From: an uncultured beta proteobacterium
GTDB lineage: Bacteria; Pseudomonadota; Gammaproteobacteria; Burkholderiales; Burkholderiaceae_C
DNA: 64,000 nt
Direction of reading: 5' to 3'
NCBI GenBank assembly: GCA_903920695.1
Contig: CAIXNB010000175.1
Location: forward strand, 1 to 64,000
Part shown: one piece after another, positions 1-8,587 of the stretch
Layout of the letters: the number at the start of each line of letters is the position of its first letter
Position numbering within the stretch: position 1 is the stretch's first letter
Position numbers and translations under genes: made by a program
Notes under the pieces: generated by a model
Seen by the model: the letters and a program-made list of their open reading frames with translations, nothing else
Databases searched by the model: none
Told to the model about the DNA's origin: nothing

Positions 1-1062
1 GCCCAGGGCGCCGGAGTGCACATGGCCGATCGTCCAGTCCGTGTAATGCGACAAGGCATTGACGGTCTTGATCGACATCATCGGACCTTCAAAGGTCGAC
101 ATACCGTAGAACGAAAGAGAGACGATCAGGAAGCGCAGGATCGGGTCGTCGCGCAGCTTGTGCCAGGCGCCGGATAAGGTCATGATGCCGTTGATCATGC
201 CGCCCCAGCTCGGCGCCAACAGGATCAGCGAGAACACCATGCCGACCGACTGGGTCCAGTCCGGCAGCGCAGTGTAGTGCAGATGGTGCGGGCCTGCCCA
301 CATGTAAGTAAAGATCAGCGCCCAAAAGTGCACGATCGACAGGCGATACGAGTAGACCGGACGCTCGGCCTGCTTGGGCACGAAGTAATACATCATGCCC
401 AGGAAACCGGCGGTCAGGAAGAAGCCGACCGCGTTGTGGCCGTACCACCACTGCACCATGGCATCCTGGACACCGGCATAGGCCGAATAGGATTTCATGA
501 AGCCGGCCGGAATGGCCGCGCTGTTGACCAGATGCAGCAGCGCAACGGCAATGATGAAGGCGCCGAAGAACCAGTTCGCAACATAAATGTGACGAACCTT
601 GCGCGTTCCGATGGTGCCGAAAAAAACAACGGCGAATGAGACCCAGACCACCGTGATCAGAATGTCGATCGGCCATTCGAGCTCGGCGTATTCCTTGCCC
701 TGGGTATAACCCATGGGCAGCGAGATGGCTGCGGCCAGAATGACCAGTTGCCAACCCCAGAAGGTGAAGGCAGCCAGCTTGTCGCTGAACAGACGAACCT
801 GGCAGGTGCGCTGCGCGACGTAGTAGGCTGAGGCAAACAGACCGCAACCGCCAAAGGCAAAAATAACGGCATTGGTATGCAAGGGCCGTAAACGACCATA
901 GGTGAGCCATGGAATGCCCATATTGAGCTCTGGCCAGGCGAGTTGTGCAGCAATGATGACGCCGACCAGCATGCCAACCACGCCCCACACCACGGTCATG
1001 ATCGCAAACTGCCTGACGACTTTGTCGTTATAGGTCGTTGCCAGCGAATTGGGAAATATCAT
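1..1062 (-). CDS. ccoN: cbb3-type cytochrome c oxidase subunit I (partial, 3' end beyond the window)
   Basis: Catalytic heme-copper subunit of the high-affinity cbb3 oxidase, an inner-membrane protein that reduces oxygen under microaerobic conditions. The first 354 codons are present and the gene runs off the left edge. The start ATG at 1062 is preceded by an AAGAGGTGAGA ribosome site, and the N-terminus ([17 protein letters not shown]) is typical of CcoN. All metal ligands expected in this part are visible: His62 (low-spin heme b), His209 and His259-His260 (CuB), and His347 and His349 in TIGHVHSG (hemes b3 and b). Several hydrophobic helices lie between them. It is downstream of ccoI and ccoS on the same strand and has its own FNR-like box. 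Identification is firm. Confidence 0.96.
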   Translation of the reverse strand, partial: MIFPNSLATTYNDKVVRQFAIMTVVWGVVGMLVGVIIAAQLAWPELNMGIPWLTYGRLRPLHTNAVIFAFGGCGLFASAYYVAQRTCQVRLFSDKLAAFTFWGWQLVILAAAISLPMGYTQGKEYAELEWPIDILITVVWVSFAVVFFGTIGTRKVRHIYVANWFFGAFIIAVALLHLVNSAAIPAGFMKSYSAYAGVQDAMVQWWYGHNAVGFFLTAGFLGMMYYFVPKQAERPVYSYRLSIVHFWALIFTYMWAGPHHLHYTALPDWTQSVGMVFSLILLAPSWGGMINGIMTLSGAWHKLRDDPILRFLIVSLSFYGMSTFEGPMMSIKTVNALSHYTDWTIGHVHSGALG

Positions 1063-1119
1063 TCTCACCTCTTGTCAGTTAGTGTCGTCAAAGTCTCTCA
1101 CGGCCATTGGGGACGCCGC

Positions 1120-1133
1120 ATGATCTAAATCAA
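1120..1133 (-). promoter_or_regulatory. FNR/ANR-like box upstream of ccoN
   Basis: Reading the plus strand, ATGAT-CTAA-ATCAA matches the FNR/ANR consensus TTGAT-N4-ATCAA at nine of ten half-site bases. Its centre is about 65 bases upstream of the ccoN start codon, so a transcript starting near 1085 would place it at about -41.5, the usual activator position. Oxygen-responsive control of ccoN by FNR-family proteins is well established; its use here is inferred. Confidence 0.65.
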
Positions 1134-1152
1134 GTCGCAAACTCAAATCTTA

Positions 1153-1287
1153 TCAATCCCTCAGGATTCTCTCGCCCTCGGACTCGATGTTTTCAAATTG
1201 CCCACGATGGATCGCCCACCACAGCCCGCCGAGAATGAAAAACACCAGAATCACCGAAAGCGGAATCAACAAATACAGAATATCCAT
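1153..1287 (-). CDS. ccoS: cbb3 oxidase maturation protein CcoS
   Basis: A 44-residue single-pass membrane protein needed for cofactor insertion into cbb3 oxidase. It starts MDILYLLIPLSVILVFFILG, has one transmembrane helix (about residues 3-24) and then the short conserved tail with WWAIHRGQFENIE, as is usual for CcoS. The start is fixed by a one-base TGATG overlap with the end of ccoI at 1287, implying translational coupling. A longer open frame extends upstream inside ccoI, but it is only a shadow. The gene lies between ccoI and ccoN, the standard order. Confidence 0.93.
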   Translation of the reverse strand: MDILYLLIPLSVILVFFILGGLWWAIHRGQFENIESEGERILRD

Positions 1288-3641
1288 CAGGTTTCTTGCC
1301 CTTGCCCGGTGGGGTACGACAGCCGCAGTGCGTTGAGCACAACCAACAACGAGCTTGCGCCCATGCCCAAACCAGCCAACCAGGCCGGCAGCCAACCCAG
1401 CACCGCCAGCGGTACACAGACGGCATTGTAGACAGCGGACCATACAAGATTCTGACGAACGATGCGCAATGTGCGACGGGCCAGCAACAGCGTCTGCGAG
1501 ACCCTGCCGAGTCGATCTCCGAGCACCACAAAGTCGGCCTGCGCCTGTGCCAGAGGTACCGCCTGCCCAAACGCAAACGAGACATGGGCGCCGGCCAGCA
1601 CCGGGCCATCATTGAGTCCGTCGCCCACCACCGCCACCTTGTGCCCACGCTGCTGCGCCTGCTGCAGGAAATCAAGCTTGTCCTGTGGTGTGCACGCCCC
1701 CTGGTAAGCGCTGATGCCGACCTGCGCCGCCACCCGCGCTACTGCCGTTGCCGCATCGCCGGACAACAAATGCACGGCGATGCCAGCCGCTTGCAATGCG
1801 GCAACAGTGACTGCAGCGTCGGCACGCACGTCCTCACGCAACTCAAAAGTAGCCAGCCAACCCTGTTCGTCGCACAGGAAGGCACGCGGCGAATCGCCGG
1901 GCGCGCGTGCCAGGCCACAAAATGCGGCCGAACCCAGGCGCAATTCAAGCGCGCCAGAGGCGTTGGCGCAACGGACCCGCCCGCCAATCCCCTGCCCGGC
2001 CACTTCCGCGACCAACTCGGCCAGCCATGTTTGAGCGCCCGCGCTGGATTGCGCTGCCAGCAGCAGAGCGCGCGACACCGGATGCAGCGAATACTGCGCC
2101 AGCGCCGCCGCCATAGCCAATGCCTGTGACGCAGAAACACCGGCGCGCACCTGCGTCGCGCCGATCACCATGGCGTCGCGGGTCAAGGTGCCGGTCTTGT
2201 CAAACAGCACGGTGTCGATGCCGACCAGACTCTCGAACGCCTCCAGACGACGCACCAGTACACCTTGGCGCGCCAGCGCGCCGGCAGCCGCCAGCATGGC
2301 TGCTGGCGTCGCCAACGACAGCGCGCACGGGCAGGTGACCACCAGCACCGCGACCGCGACCATCAGCGCGTGTCCGGGGTCGCGCCCCCACCAGTAAGCG
2401 CATGCCAGTGCCGCAGCCAGCAGGACGGCGATCAGGAACGGCTTGGCAATGCGATCCGCCAGGCGCGCCAGACGCGGCTTGCTGGTCGAGGCCGTTTCCA
2501 TCAACGCCACGATCTGGGCAAAGCGGGTTTCAGGACCGACTCGTTCGACGCGTACCAGCACCACGCTTGAGAGGTTGTGGCTGCCGGCAATCACGCTGGC
2601 GCCGACGCGGTGCGCGACCGGGCGCGACTCGCCGGTAAGCAGCGCCTCGTCAACCAGCGTATCGCCTTCCAGCAGCACCCCATCGGCCGGGAAAGTCTCG
2701 GCCGGTCGGACACGGATGACATCGCCACCAAGCAGGCGCCGCACGGCGACGCGTTCAAACGTGCCGTCCGGCTGCAGGCGCGCCACACTGTCGGGCAGGC
2801 GATTCATCAGGGACTCCAGCGCCCCCGCCGTGCGGTCGCGCAGGCGTAACTCGAGCCAGCGCCCGCCGAGCAGGAAGAAGACGAACATGGTCAGCGAGTC
2901 GAAATAAACCTCGTGACCAAAATTTCCCGTGGGGTCGAAGGTCCCCATGGTGCTGACGGCAAAAGTGATCAACATGCCAAGGGCCACCGGCAGGTCCATG
3001 CTGACGCGGCGCTGCAAGACGTCGCGCAAGGCGCTGCTGAAAAATGGACCGCAGGAAAACAGGATCACCGGCAAGGACAAGACCCAGGAGGCCCAGCGCA
3101 GCAGTTGCTCCATCTCAGCCGACAAATCCCCTGGCCGCGCGATATAGGCCGGATAGGCGTACATCATCACCTGCATCATGCACAGGCCAGCGACGCCGAG
3201 CCGCCACAACGCCTTGCGCGCCTCAAGCTGTCGGCGCTCACGCGCCAGCGCGTCATTGGCTGGCACGGCGCGGTAGCCCACCGCCGCAATGGCGTGCAGC
3301 CAGGCCGATGGCAAGACCCGATCACTAGCCCAGACGACACGGGCGCGGTGGCTGCCAGCGCTGACCTCCGCTGTCACGACGCCGCGCACACGCAGCAAAG
3401 CGTCCTCGATCGTCAGCGCGCAGGCGGCGCAGTGCATGCCTTCAATCAGCAGGTTCGACTCCCAACAGTCGGCGCGTTGTTCATCGGGGTGACCGAAAGC
3501 AGGCCACTCCAGCGGGTCGTCAAGCAGACGCAAGTCATCGACGCCCATGTTGACATCCGCCAGCAGCACGGGCTCGCCAAGGCTCGCTTGAGAAGAATCG
3601 TATTGAGCCGCAGCAAAAAGAGCAGGACTGGCAGGTGACAT
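1287..3641 (-). CDS. ccoI: P1B-type copper-exporting ATPase for cbb3 oxidase assembly
   Basis: Copper-translocating P-type ATPase of the CcoI/FixI group, which supplies copper for the cbb3 oxidase binuclear centre. In order it shows an N-terminal heavy-metal domain with GMHCAAC (about residues 68-74), membrane helices, the TGES actuator motif (about 336), the metal-channel CPC motif in VTCPCALSLATP (about 437), the phosphorylated Asp in DKTGT (about 481) and a GDGLNDGP hinge. Length (784 aa) fits the family. The frame remains open to a TTG at 3659, but the first ATG, at 3641, is a better start; neither has a strong ribosome site. It overlaps ccoS by one base. Confidence 0.93.
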   Translation of the reverse strand: MSPASPALFAAAQYDSSQASLGEPVLLADVNMGVDDLRLLDDPLEWPAFGHPDEQRADCWESNLLIEGMHCAACALTIEDALLRVRGVVTAEVSAGSHRARVVWASDRVLPSAWLHAIAAVGYRAVPANDALARERRQLEARKALWRLGVAGLCMMQVMMYAYPAYIARPGDLSAEMEQLLRWASWVLSLPVILFSCGPFFSSALRDVLQRRVSMDLPVALGMLITFAVSTMGTFDPTGNFGHEVYFDSLTMFVFFLLGGRWLELRLRDRTAGALESLMNRLPDSVARLQPDGTFERVAVRRLLGGDVIRVRPAETFPADGVLLEGDTLVDEALLTGESRPVAHRVGASVIAGSHNLSSVVLVRVERVGPETRFAQIVALMETASTSKPRLARLADRIAKPFLIAVLLAAALACAYWWGRDPGHALMVAVAVLVVTCPCALSLATPAAMLAAAGALARQGVLVRRLEAFESLVGIDTVLFDKTGTLTRDAMVIGATQVRAGVSASQALAMAAALAQYSLHPVSRALLLAAQSSAGAQTWLAELVAEVAGQGIGGRVRCANASGALELRLGSAAFCGLARAPGDSPRAFLCDEQGWLATFELREDVRADAAVTVAALQAAGIAVHLLSGDAATAVARVAAQVGISAYQGACTPQDKLDFLQQAQQRGHKVAVVGDGLNDGPVLAGAHVSFAFGQAVPLAQAQADFVVLGDRLGRVSQTLLLARRTLRIVRQNLVWSAVYNAVCVPLAVLGWLPAWLAGLGMGASSLLVVLNALRLSYPTGQGQET

Positions 3642-3686
3642 AGGGTCCAAGTGGTCCAAGGGTGCGCGGCGAGGAAAGCAGTTTAC

Positions 3687-3700
3687 CTGACAGAAATCAA
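3687..3700. promoter_or_regulatory. Degenerate FNR/ANR-like box between ccoI and the usp gene
   Basis: CTGAC-AGAA-ATCAA keeps one perfect half-site (ATCAA) and a poor second one. For the plus-strand usp gene a -41.5 position would put transcription start near 3735, with a TAAGCT -10-like hexamer at 3722-3727. It could also serve ccoI. Universal stress genes of this type are often anaerobically induced in related bacteria, but this site is weak. Confidence 0.35.
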
Positions 3701-3756
3701 GACAGCACAGGGTGAGCAGAGTAAGCTAAGGCATCTTCACTCACAAGGAGCAATAC

Positions 3757-4200
3757 ATGTACCAACGAATTCTTGTCGCCACCGATGGTTCGAATCTGTC
3801 CAAGCGGGCAGTGGCCAGCGCGATTTCGCTGGCGGCGCTGTGCGGTGCCGAGTTGGTGGCCCTGAAAGTCATCCCGCGCTATCCGCAAAGCTACTTTGAA
3901 GGTGGCCTGGCCCTGCAGGCAGCGGAAGTCAGCCGGGTCGAACAGAAATGGGCGGAAGACGGTCAGGCGATTGTCGATGCGGTCCAGAAGGCGGCTCTGG
4001 CAAAGGGCGTCAAGGCCAAGGCGGTCACGGTGAAATCAGACTTGGTGTCCGATGCCATCATCGCCGCCACCAAGAAGCAAAAATGCGACCTGATCGTCAT
4101 GGCCTCGCATGGCCGGCGTGGCATCAAGCGCCTGCTGCTGGGCAGCGAAACCCAACTGGTGCTGACACACTCGCATGTGCCGGTTCTGGTGCTGCGGTAA
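3757..4200 (+). CDS. Universal stress protein, UspA family, single domain
   Basis: A 147-residue single-domain UspA-family protein. It begins MYQRILVATDGS and carries near its C-terminus the nucleotide-binding loop ASHGRRGIKRLLLGSET, which fits the G-2x-G-9x-G-S pattern except that the first Gly is Ala, as in many UspA members; it ends in the typical VPVLVLR strand. The ribosome site AAGGAG (3745-3750) fixes the start. It is divergent from ccoI and convergent with the acyl-CoA synthetase gene. A role in survival of oxygen limitation or stress is inferred from the neighbour and from the possible FNR box. Confidence 0.92.
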   Translation: MYQRILVATDGSNLSKRAVASAISLAALCGAELVALKVIPRYPQSYFEGGLALQAAEVSRVEQKWAEDGQAIVDAVQKAALAKGVKAKAVTVKSDLVSDAIIAATKKQKCDLIVMASHGRRGIKRLLLGSETQLVLTHSHVPVLVLR

Positions 4201-4221
4201 GGCGTCGGTTTACCAGACGCG

Positions 4222-4299
4222 TGCCCGTATGGAGGGCAGCGCAATACGGGATTGATACCGTAATGGTGTCCCCGTATTACACCTTCGGCTTCATACGGG
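4222..4299. repeat. Palindromic intergenic repeat, copy 1 (two CCCGTAT/ATACGGG hairpins)
   Basis: Two inverted repeats lie between the convergent usp and matB-like genes: CCCGTAT...ATACGGG at 4224-4250 and again at 4271-4299. The block 4222-4277 matches, in reverse orientation, 44702-44757 at roughly 47 of 55 positions. The second hairpin directly abuts the stop codon of the acyl-CoA synthetase gene, so it may also act as a transcript end. The class of repeat is not recognised. Confidence 0.75.
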
Positions 4300-5850
4300 C
4301 TACGCGGCACCCGCACCAAAGCGCTCGCGCAGGACATTCTTCTGCACCTTGCCCATGCTGTTGCGGGGCAAGGCATGGATCACATAGCACTGCTTGGGTA
4401 CCTTGAAGTTGGCCAGCGTTGATTTCAGCCGGGCAATGATCTCTAGCGGATCAAGCACAGCACCGGGCTTGGGCGTCACGACCGCCAAGCCGACCTCGCC
4501 GAAATCAGCGTGCGCCACGCCGATCACCGCGCTCTCTTCGACACCGGGCAAGTCGTTGATATAGGCTTCGATCTCGGCTGGATAGACGTTGTAGCCGCCG
4601 CTGATGATCAAGTCCTTGCTGCGCCCCACAATCGTGACGTAACCGAGCGCGTCCACTTTGCCGACATCGCCGGTCTTGAAAAAGCCGTCGGGCGTGAATT
4701 CCTCCGCGGTCTTCTCGGGCATGCGCCAATAGCCCGCAAACACATTCGGACCCTTGACCTGGATGCCACCAATTTCGTCAATGGCCAAGGCCTGGCCGGC
4801 GTCGTCCCGCACGCGCAGGCTGACACCGGGTAGCGGAAAACCAACCGTGCCGCCCCGGCGCGCGCCCTGCCCTGCGTCATACGGATTGGAAGTCAGCATG
4901 CCGGTCTCGCTCATGCCGTAGCGTTCCAGAATCGTGTGGCCGGTGCGCTTCTGCCATTCGGTGAAAGTCTCGATCAGCAAGGGCGCCGACCCGGCAATAA
5001 AGAGCCGCATGTTGCGCCCCGCTGCCAGCGTCAAGCCCGGCTCGGCCAGCAGCCGCACATAAAGTGTTGGCACGCCCATGAATACCGTCGCCTGTGGTAG
5101 CTTCTCAATCACCAGCCGCGGATCGAACTTACCCAACCAGATCATCTTGCTGCCATTGAGCAGCGCACCGTGAATGGCGACGAACAGTCCGTGCACATGA
5201 AAGATCGGCAGGGCGTGTATCAGCACATCGCCGGCGCGCCAGCCCCAGTAGTCTTTGAGCACCAGGGCGTTGCTCAACAGATTGCCGTGGCTCAGCATCG
5301 CGCCCTTGGAACGTCCCGTAGTGCCGCTGGTGTAGAGAATCGCGGCCAAGTCGTCGGCCTGCTTGACTGCCGGCCGCTGCTGATCAGAACAATGCGCGGC
5401 GCGTTCCAGCAAGGAACCACTGCGGTCCTCGTTGAGGGTGAAGACGTATTGGGTGCCGGCCTTGAAAGCGATCTTGCTGACCCAGCCAAAATTCTTGCCG
5501 GTGCAGACCACAACGGACGGCTCGGCGTTGCCGATGAAGTACTCAATTTCGGCTTGCTGATAAGCCTGGTTGAGCGGCAAATAAACATAGCCGGCGCGCA
5601 AAGTCGCCAGATACAAGAGCATCGCCTCAACCGATTTTTCAACCTGGACCGCAATGCGCGCGCCGGGCGGCAACTGCAATGAATCGAGCAGGTTGGCGAG
5701 CATGGCGCTGGCGCGCTCGATGTCGCGCCAGGAATAGCACAGACCGTTGTCGGTTTCGATGGCGATGCGATCAAGGTCTTTGGGATAGCCAGCGCGCAAT
5801 GCGACAAAAAGATTGCCCTTGGGCAGCGTTTTGTTGTGTGGGGTCTTCAT
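4300..5850 (-). CDS. matB: Malonyl-CoA synthetase-like acyl-CoA ligase
   Basis: An ATP-dependent acyl-CoA ligase of 516 residues, closest by eye to malonyl-CoA synthetase (MatB): malonate + ATP + CoA gives malonyl-CoA. Visible are the P-loop YTSGTTGRSKG, the RYGMSETGMLTSNPY block and GTVGFPLPGVSLRV, both characteristic of MatB, the KTGDVG hinge motif and the catalytic Lys in NSMGKVQKN near the C-terminus. The start at 5850 is preceded by GGAAG; longer upstream reading lies inside the neighbouring gene. It is the last gene of the TRAP-hydratase-ligase operon, 16 bases after the hydratase. A related dicarboxylate or methylmalonate substrate is possible. Confidence 0.85.
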   Translation of the reverse strand: MKTPHNKTLPKGNLFVALRAGYPKDLDRIAIETDNGLCYSWRDIERASAMLANLLDSLQLPPGARIAVQVEKSVEAMLLYLATLRAGYVYLPLNQAYQQAEIEYFIGNAEPSVVVCTGKNFGWVSKIAFKAGTQYVFTLNEDRSGSLLERAAHCSDQQRPAVKQADDLAAILYTSGTTGRSKGAMLSHGNLLSNALVLKDYWGWRAGDVLIHALPIFHVHGLFVAIHGALLNGSKMIWLGKFDPRLVIEKLPQATVFMGVPTLYVRLLAEPGLTLAAGRNMRLFIAGSAPLLIETFTEWQKRTGHTILERYGMSETGMLTSNPYDAGQGARRGGTVGFPLPGVSLRVRDDAGQALAIDEIGGIQVKGPNVFAGYWRMPEKTAEEFTPDGFFKTGDVGKVDALGYVTIVGRSKDLIISGGYNVYPAEIEAYINDLPGVEESAVIGVAHADFGEVGLAVVTPKPGAVLDPLEIIARLKSTLANFKVPKQCYVIHALPRNSMGKVQKNVLRERFGAGAA

Positions 5851-5866
5851 AGCAACTTCCAAAAGG

Positions 5867-6646
5867 TCAAAACAAAGGTTTGCGCTTCTCCAGAAAGGCC
5901 AGAATGCCTTCCCGGTGTTCCGCGCTATCAGCGTAGGCATAGGCCTGATCGTCGTCGCTGCCAGCGCCACTAACAGTACCCGCAACTTCCAACAGGGCAC
6001 GAATGGTCTGCTTGTTCAGGCGCGCCGCCTGCGGTGCCAGGCTTGCGATGCGCCGGGCGCTGGTCTGCACTTCGGATGCCAGTTGCTCGTCGGCCAGCAA
6101 ACGGCTGATGAATCCTGCAGCCTTCATTTCCGTGGCGCTGAAAACCATGGCTTCGAGCAGCATCTGGCGCACCACAGTCAAGCCGGTCTCGCGCGCCACC
6201 AGCGCTGCCTCGCGCGGCGCCATCGGAAAACCGAGCCGGGCAATCGGTGCCCCAAAGCGCGCCGACGTGGCCGCCAGTCGGATATCGCAGCAACTGGCAA
6301 TCTCCATGCCCGCGCCCATGCAGTTGCCCTCAATGTGTGCCAGCAGCGGCACATCGCAATCGAGCATGGCCTGCAAAGCCGGCCAGACATCGTTCTCATG
6401 AAAGTTACACAAACTCGTCTCGTCAAAACGAAAGCCTGCGTATTCCGAAATGTCACCGCCGGCGCAGAAGTTGCCATCTTCGCCGCAGACGACGACGCAG
6501 CGTACCTGCGCGTCAGCGTGAACCTGCTCAAAGGCCGAGCGCAGGTCCTGCCACATGTGGCGCGACATGGCGTTGAGCTTGCCAGGGTTGCACAGCGTGA
6601 CCGTGGCCACCGCATCGCGAATCGACAGCCGCACGGTGCCGCTCAT
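5867..6646 (-). CDS. Enoyl-CoA hydratase/isomerase family protein
   Basis: A crotonase-fold protein of 259 residues. It has the oxyanion-hole segments CGEDGNFCAGGDISEY and HIEGNCMGAGMEIASCCDIRL, where hydratases usually carry a catalytic Glu, and an FGAPIARLGFPMAPREA loop. The start MSGTVRL at 6646 has a GAGGG ribosome site. It sits between the TRAP membrane subunit gene and the MatB-like ligase, so its CoA-ester substrate is probably made by that ligase. The crotonase fold also includes decarboxylases such as methylmalonyl-CoA decarboxylase, so a decarboxylase role is conceivable. Exact reaction unknown. Confidence 0.85.
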   Translation of the reverse strand: MSGTVRLSIRDAVATVTLCNPGKLNAMSRHMWQDLRSAFEQVHADAQVRCVVVCGEDGNFCAGGDISEYAGFRFDETSLCNFHENDVWPALQAMLDCDVPLLAHIEGNCMGAGMEIASCCDIRLAATSARFGAPIARLGFPMAPREAALVARETGLTVVRQMLLEAMVFSATEMKAAGFISRLLADEQLASEVQTSARRIASLAPQAARLNKQTIRALLEVAGTVSGAGSDDDQAYAYADSAEHREGILAFLEKRKPLF

Positions 6647-6659
6647 ACTGCTACCCTCA

Positions 6660-8018
6660 TCATCGCACCGCCGCCAGACCCATGACTGCATCGGGCAGCG
6701 CGGTGGCGATGCCGGGAAAGACGCAGATCAGGAACACCGCCAGAAACATCAGCAGGACAAAAGGCAGCACGCCCCAGATGATGTCGCCCAGCGCGATATC
6801 GGGCGCAATGTTCTTGATGACAAAGATGTTCAAACCCACCGGCGGATGGATCAGGCCCGCCTCCATCACGATCGTCATCAGCACGCCGAACCAGATCAGG
6901 TCAAAGCCAGCGGCTTTCAGCGGCGGCAGGATGATGGGCGCGGTCATCAGAATGATGCTGACCGGCGGCAGGAAGAAGCCAAGCAGGATCACCATCAGCA
7001 AGATGGCCGCCAGCAGCACCCACTTCGACCAATGCATGCCGACCACCCACTCGGCCGTGGACTGGCTGATGTGCAGAAAGCTCATCACATAGGAGAACAG
7101 CAGCGACATGCCGATGATCATCATCAGCATGGTGGACTCCCGCAAGGTCGCCGTCAGAATCGGCGCCACATCGCGTGGCCGCCAGACGCCATAGATCGTC
7201 GCAATCAAGAGCAGCGCGAGCAAGGCGCCGAGGCCCGCAGTTTCCGATGGCGTTGCAAAGCCGCCATAAAGCGCCACCATGACGCCGATCAGCAACAGAA
7301 CGAAGGGCACAACGCGCGGCAGCATCTCAAACTTCTGCCGGTTCGTGAAAGTCTCATTGAGCAGCAGGGCCGACGCCGTGCCCGAGCGCTCAAACTCGGC
7401 CTTGGCCAGTCGGTGTTCCTTGCGGTAGCGCAAGGCGGCATAGACGGCGAACAGCCCGACCAGCAGCATGCCAGGAAAGATGCCGGCCAAAAACAAGCGG
7501 CCCAGCGACTGCTCGGCCGCCACCGCGTAAAGAATCATCGTGATCGACGGCGGTAGCAGAATGCCCAGTGTGCCGCCGGCCGCGATGATGCCGGCCGCAA
7601 AGCCGGGCGAATAGCCGCGCTTGCGCATCTCGGGAATGCCGGCGCTGCCGATGGCCGAACAGGTGGCCGGGCTCGACCCGGCCATCGCCGCGAACAGCGC
7701 GCAGGCGAACACGTTGGCAATGCCCAGGCCGCCCGGAATGCGGCCCATCCAGACGTGCATCGCGGCGTACAAGTCCTGCCCGGCGCGCGAACGCCCGATG
7801 GCCGCGCCCTTGAGGATGAACAGCGGAATCGATAACAGCGTGATGCTGGCCATCTCCTCGTACACGTTCTGCGTCACGGTATTGAGTGACGAGGCCGGCA
7901 TGAACAGGTACATGAACAGCACTGCGACACTGCCCAGGGCAAACGAGATCGGCGCGCCCGAGAACATGAACAGCAGCGTCACCGCGCCAAACAGCAAACC
8001 CAGACTCAGCATCGTCAT
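6660..8018 (-). CDS. dctM: TRAP transporter large permease subunit
   Basis: The large membrane subunit (452 aa, about 12 hydrophobic helices) of a tripartite ATP-independent periplasmic transporter, which imports an organic acid using an ion gradient. Characteristic DctM stretches are SIPLFILKGAAI, AGSSPATCSAIG and GGTLGILLPPSI, with a repeat of the fold in the second half (HPPVGLN). Its start overlaps the end of dctQ by four bases (ATGA, 8015-8018). The gene ends 13 bases before the hydratase start. Family assignment is firm; the substrate is inferred from the following MatB-like ligase. Confidence 0.94.
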   Translation of the reverse strand: MTMLSLGLLFGAVTLLFMFSGAPISFALGSVAVLFMYLFMPASSLNTVTQNVYEEMASITLLSIPLFILKGAAIGRSRAGQDLYAAMHVWMGRIPGGLGIANVFACALFAAMAGSSPATCSAIGSAGIPEMRKRGYSPGFAAGIIAAGGTLGILLPPSITMILYAVAAEQSLGRLFLAGIFPGMLLVGLFAVYAALRYRKEHRLAKAEFERSGTASALLLNETFTNRQKFEMLPRVVPFVLLLIGVMVALYGGFATPSETAGLGALLALLLIATIYGVWRPRDVAPILTATLRESTMLMMIIGMSLLFSYVMSFLHISQSTAEWVVGMHWSKWVLLAAILLMVILLGFFLPPVSIILMTAPIILPPLKAAGFDLIWFGVLMTIVMEAGLIHPPVGLNIFVIKNIAPDIALGDIIWGVLPFVLLMFLAVFLICVFPGIATALPDAVMGLAAVR

Positions 8019-8587
8019 GACGCCACCCGAGACGTCTGACCAAGCATGGCGTTGATGCGCGCGCTGAGTTGGATCAGCAGTTGCAGGCTAAGCAGCGTCA
8101 TGCCGGCGGCCATCAGGCCGTAGGGTATCGACAGCGGTGGCGCCCATGATGACGAGGTGGTCTGGTGCTCAACCCAGGCCTCATGAAACAGCGTCCAGGA
8201 CTTCCAGGCAAAGAAACTGCAGAACAGGCAACTCAGCAGATCGACCAGCAGCAGACGCAGGCGGTTGAGCGAATTCGGCAACAGCCCGGCGACGGCCTCG
8301 ATGCCGACATGGCCGCGCAAAGCCTGCACAAACGAACTGCACAGGAAAGTGGCGCCGACCAGGCAGAACACGGCCGCTTCGTCCTGCCAGTCGGTGGAGG
8401 ACTTCATCACATAACGCGAAACCACGCTGTAGGTCAGCACAGCCGAGGCGATCAGCAAGGCAAACATGCCCAGCATCACCATGAGACGATTGAGCCGCAT
8501 CAGCACAAGGGCCAGCGGCAGCAGCAGGCGCGGTGTGTCGGGGTCCACGCCCAGCACGGCGGACCCGATCTCGACGCCGTGCGTCAT
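8015..8587 (-). CDS. dctQ: TRAP transporter small permease subunit
   Basis: A 190-residue four-helix membrane protein of the DctQ family, partner of DctM. The conserved region with SRYVMKSSTDWQDEAAVFCLVGATFL (given here in shortened sense: SRYV...WQDE...LVGATF) and the later helix pairs are typical. The ATG at 8587 overlaps the dctP stop codon in ATGA, which decides the start over upstream in-frame codons inside dctP. It also overlaps dctM by four bases. The N-terminal 30 residues before the first helix are longer than in many DctQ proteins. Confidence 0.88.
   Translation of the reverse strand: MTHGVEIGSAVLGVDPDTPRLLLPLALVLMRLNRLMVMLGMFALLIASAVLTYSVVSRYVMKSSTDWQDEAAVFCLVGATFLCSSFVQALRGHVGIEAVAGLLPNSLNRLRLLLVDLLSCLFCSFFAWKSWTLFHEAWVEHQTTSSSWAPPLSIPYGLMAAGMTLLSLQLLIQLSARINAMLGQTSRVAS

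Noticed and set aside
89-988. 299-codon minus-strand frame inside ccoN
   Set aside because: Frame-shifted shadow; the real CcoN frame has all heme and copper ligands.
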